This document shows positions 5,593-7,631 of a stretch of DNA of 7,631 nucleotides, in pieces (the stretch's first letter is position 1; each line of letters starts with the position of its first letter). Origin of the DNA: an uncultured Hyphomicrobiales bacterium (GTDB lineage: Bacteria; Pseudomonadota; Alphaproteobacteria; Rhizobiales; Aestuariivirgaceae); assembly GCA_903930095.1 (NCBI GenBank), contig CAIYXE010000193.1:1-7631 (forward strand), given 5' to 3'. A program made the position numbers and the translations under genes. The notes below the pieces were generated by a model. The model had not been told where the DNA came from. It saw only the letters and a list, made by a program, of their open reading frames with translations, and ran no database searches.

Positions 5593-6483
5593 ATGGACGA
5601 ACTCGGTACGACGGCCCGAATCCTTTCCGAGGCGCTGCCCTTCCTGCAGCGCTACGACGACCAGATCATCGTGGTGAAATATGGCGGCCACGCCATGGTG
5701 GACCCGGCCCTTGCCCACCAGTTCGCGCGTGACATGGTGATGCTGAAGGTCTGCGGGCTGAACCCCATCGTCGTCCACGGCGGCGGACCCCAGATCAACC
5801 GCATGCTCGACAAGCTCGAGGTGAAGCCAGAGTTCCGCGAGGGGCTGCGCGTCACCGACGAGGCCACCATGTCGGTGGTCGAGATGGTGCTGTCGGGCTC
5901 GATCAACAAGTCGATCGTCGCCTCGATCCAGCAGGCGGGCGGCCGCGCCGTGGGCATCTCCGGCAAGGACGGAAATCTCCTCATCGCCGAGAAGCTGACC
6001 AAGAAGAAGTTCGATCCCGAAACCGGCAAGACGGTTGAGATCGACTTCGGCTTCGTGGGTGAGCCGGTGCGCGTCAACACCGATATCCTCAACACCATCA
6101 TGAAGAGCGATGCCATCCCCGTCATCGCCCCCGTGGGCGTGGGCTGGGAGGGCGAGACCTTCAACGTCAACGCCGACACGGCGGCGGGCGCCATCGCCAC
6201 CGCCACCCGCGCCAAGCGCCTGCTGCTGCTCACCGATGTTGCGGGCGTCCTCGACAAGGACAAGAACCTCATCAGCGAGCTGAAGGTGGGAGACCTCACG
6301 GAGCTCGTCGCCAATGGCACCATCACCGGCGGCATGATCCCCAAGGTCGAGAGTGCGGCCGCCGTGGTCGATTCGGGCGTTGAAGGTGTCATCATCCTCG
6401 ACGGGCGCGTGCCGCATTCGGTGCTGCTCGAGCTCCTCACGCCCCATGGCGTTGGCACGCGCATCTCCCGGACCGGCGTATGA
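5593..6483 (+). CDS. argB: Acetylglutamate kinase (probably arginine-sensitive type)
   Basis: 296 aa. It phosphorylates N-acetyl-L-glutamate with ATP, the second step of arginine biosynthesis, in the cytoplasm. Amino-acid kinase fold marks: VVKYGGHAM with Lys29 at the phosphoryl-transfer site, VHGGGPQIN (61-69), the acetylglutamate-binding LRVTDEAT (85-92), NVNADTAAG (191-199) with Asp195, LLLTDVAGV (211-219) and [10 protein letters not shown] (246-255) with Lys251. Two features suggest feedback inhibition by arginine, as known for longer members but not for E. coli ArgB (258 aa): the N-terminal helix of about 25 residues ([20 protein letters not shown]), which interlaces dimers into a hexamer, and the C-terminal [15 protein letters not shown] (275-289), which matches the arginine site. 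The RBS is GGGGA, 8 nt upstream. A separate promoter is likely after the 257-bp gap. Its stop overlaps the next gene by 4 nt. Confidence 0.98.
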   Translation: MDELGTTARILSEALPFLQRYDDQIIVVKYGGHAMVDPALAHQFARDMVMLKVCGLNPIVVHGGGPQINRMLDKLEVKPEFREGLRVTDEATMSVVEMVLSGSINKSIVASIQQAGGRAVGISGKDGNLLIAEKLTKKKFDPETGKTVEIDFGFVGEPVRVNTDILNTIMKSDAIPVIAPVGVGWEGETFNVNADTAAGAIATATRAKRLLLLTDVAGVLDKDKNLISELKVGDLTELVANGTITGGMIPKVESAAAVVDSGVEGVIILDGRVPHSVLLELLTPHGVGTRISRTGV

Positions 6484-7190
6484 GAGGCTTTTCCCACGTC
6501 GACACCTGGGTCTTCGACCTCGACAACACGCTCTATCCGGCAAGCTGCCGGCTGTTCGACCAGATCGATGTCAAGATGGGCGAGTTCGTCTCACGGCTGC
6601 TCAACATCGATTATCCGGAGGCCAAGCGCCGCCAGAAGGAGATGTTCTACAAATACGGCACCACGCTGCGCGGGCTGATGACCGAGCACGCCATCACGCC
6701 GGATGCGTTCCTGGACTATGTGCATGACATCGACCATTCGCCGGTGCTGCCGAACACCTTGCTGGATGAGGCGCTGCACGCGCTTCCCGGCCGCAAGCTG
6801 GTCTTCACCAACGGCACGGTGGCCCATGCCGGGAAAGTGCTGAACCGCATCGGCATCACGCATCATTTCGGCGACATCTTCGACATCGTGCATTCGGACT
6901 TCATCCCCAAGCCCGAGATGGAGCCCTACCGCAAATTCATCCGCCAGACGGGCATCCGGCCCGAAACCTCCGCCATGTTCGAGGACATTGCCCGCAACCT
7001 CGAGGCGCCGCATGCGCTGGGCATGACGACGGTGCTGGTGGTGAGCCCGGAAAACCGCGACGCGGAGCACCTGAACAAGGCCACCGGCGGCACGGCCCAG
7101 GAGCACATCCACCACGTGACGGACGATCTCGCCAGCTTTTTGGCCGGCTTGACCGCATCCGCCCATTCCACAAAAGCCAGCGCTAGCTAG
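6480..7190 (+). CDS. HAD-superfamily phosphatase, pyrimidine 5'-nucleotidase-like
   Basis: 236 aa with all four HAD motifs: motif I DLDNTLYP (13-20, nucleophile Asp13 and acid/base Asp15), motif II TNGT (110-113), the motif III lysine in FIPKPE (Lys144), and motif [10 protein letters not shown] (167-174, Asp169). The helical cap (about 20-100) has [10 protein letters not shown] (58-67), typical of the pyrimidine 5'-nucleotidase subfamily (SDT1/PHM8-like). Family members dephosphorylate UMP, CMP or related small phosphates, but the true substrate here is not shown by sequence. The ATG overlaps the argB stop by 4 nt and has only a weak RBS, which implies coupled translation with argB. dapD starts 16 nt after its stop. 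The C-terminus (about 225-236) is a low-complexity Ala/Ser tail. A role in arginine or carbamoyl phosphate/pyrimidine balance is only a guess from context. Confidence 0.9.
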   Translation: MRGFSHVDTWVFDLDNTLYPASCRLFDQIDVKMGEFVSRLLNIDYPEAKRRQKEMFYKYGTTLRGLMTEHAITPDAFLDYVHDIDHSPVLPNTLLDEALHALPGRKLVFTNGTVAHAGKVLNRIGITHHFGDIFDIVHSDFIPKPEMEPYRKFIRQTGIRPETSAMFEDIARNLEAPHALGMTTVLVVSPENRDAEHLNKATGGTAQEHIHHVTDDLASFLAGLTASAHSTKASAS

Positions 7191-7195
7191 AGACC

Positions 7196-7200
7196 GGAGG
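7196..7200 (+). promoter_or_regulatory. dapD: Ribosome-binding site of dapD
   Basis: GGAGG, a near-perfect Shine-Dalgarno core, lies 6 nt before the ATG at 7207. It is the strongest RBS among the plus-strand genes, so dapD does not depend on coupling to the upstream phosphatase. Confidence 0.75.
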
Positions 7201-7206
7201 GACAGC

Positions 7207-7631
7207 ATGACCGATCTTCAGACCACCATCGAACAGGCCTGGGAGGCCAGAGACAAGGTCAATCTCGAAACCAGGGGTGCCGTGCGCGATGCGGTGATGG
7301 CGGCCCTCGACCTGCTCGATTCCGGCAAGGCGCGCGTCGCGGAGAAGCGGGACGGCGACTGGCACGTCAACCAGTGGCTCAAGAAGGCCGTGCTCCTGTC
7401 CTTCCGCCTCAATGACATGAGCATGATCTCCGGCGGCCCCGGCGGCTCCAGCTGGTGGGACAAGGTCCCCTCCAAGTTCGACGGCTGGGGCGAAAAGGAG
7501 TTCCGCGCCGCGGGCTTCCGCTCGGTGCCGAACTGCATCGTCCGCAAGTCGGCCTACATCGCACCCGGCGCCATCCTCATGCCATCCTTCGTCAACCTCG
7601 GTGCCTATGTCGACACCGGCACCATGGTCGA
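7207..7631 (+). CDS. dapD: 2,3,4,5-tetrahydropyridine-2,6-dicarboxylate N-succinyltransferase (5' part; right edge cuts the gene)
   Basis: 141 full codons are present, about half of the usual 275-285 aa. DapD transfers succinyl from succinyl-CoA to tetrahydrodipicolinate in the cytoplasm, in the succinylase branch of lysine and meso-diaminopimelate synthesis. The N-terminal helical domain (1-about 100) holds the substrate-side motifs [17 protein letters not shown] (54-70) and WWDKVPSKF (83-91). The left-handed beta-helix (hexapeptide repeats) begins near residue 103 with [19 protein letters not shown]. The conserved [12 protein letters not shown] (130-141), which carries the Asp136 region of the active site, is the last part visible. 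The window ends inside the beta-helix, so the truncation is an edge effect and not a pseudogene. It follows the HAD gene by 16 nt and probably shares its transcript. Confidence 0.97.
   Translation, partial: MTDLQTTIEQAWEARDKVNLETRGAVRDAVMAALDLLDSGKARVAEKRDGDWHVNQWLKKAVLLSFRLNDMSMISGGPGGSSWWDKVPSKFDGWGEKEFRAAGFRSVPNCIVRKSAYIAPGAILMPSFVNLGAYVDTGTMV

Noticed and set aside
5548..6543. 331-codon open frame on the minus strand opposite argB
   Set aside because: argB is certain in this span. The antisense product is rich in Asp/His/Gly with no recognisable domain, a typical shadow in high-GC DNA.
7207..7631. Broken dapD
   Set aside because: The reading frame is intact to the last base of the window. 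The missing half is only due to the edge.

Overview
The window reads as a stretch of high-GC alphaproteobacterial chromosome, most likely from the Hyphomicrobiales (Rhizobiales). This rests on the GC-rich codon use, the sequence style of YidC, RnpA and ArgB, and the gene order rpmH-rnpA-yidC-engB-argB-HAD phosphatase-dapD, which from memory is a typical arrangement in that order. No database search was possible. Most of the window is conserved housekeeping sequence, and I saw no sign of a prophage, transposon, CRISPR array or plasmid module.

Left part (1 to about 2200, minus strand): a two-gene operon. A TVP38/TMEM64 (VTT-domain) membrane protein lies upstream and overlaps by 4 nt the start of a FAD-dependent pyridine nucleotide-disulfide oxidoreductase of the mercuric reductase/dihydrolipoamide dehydrogenase type. 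The oxidoreductase runs off the left edge. The two activities also occur as a single fused protein in other bacteria, so this is a split version of a known pairing whose substrate is unclear.

Middle part (about 2202 to 5335, plus strand): a 208-bp divergent intergenic region carries a good candidate sigma-70-type promoter and a leader. It is followed by rpmH (ribosomal protein L34, GTG start), rnpA (RNase P protein), yidC (membrane insertase) and engB (ribosome-assembly GTPase, TTG start). rnpA/yidC and yidC/engB overlap by 4 nt. The small gene yidD, which often sits between rnpA and yidC, is absent here. The theme is making ribosomes and tRNA and inserting new membrane proteins.

Right part (5336 to 7631, plus strand): a 257-bp gap holds a compound, roughly symmetrical inverted-repeat element of about 150 bp with four hairpins, then a candidate promoter with a short palindrome. 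Next come argB (N-acetylglutamate kinase of the probable arginine-sensitive type), a HAD phosphatase resembling pyrimidine 5'-nucleotidases that overlaps argB by 4 nt, and the 5' part of dapD (lysine/diaminopimelate biosynthesis), cut by the right edge. Amino-acid biosynthesis is the shared theme.

The items most worth a second look are the compound intergenic repeat, the VTT/oxidoreductase pair, the HAD phosphatase locked to argB, and the recurrent 4-nt stop/start overlaps. None of them proves a new system.
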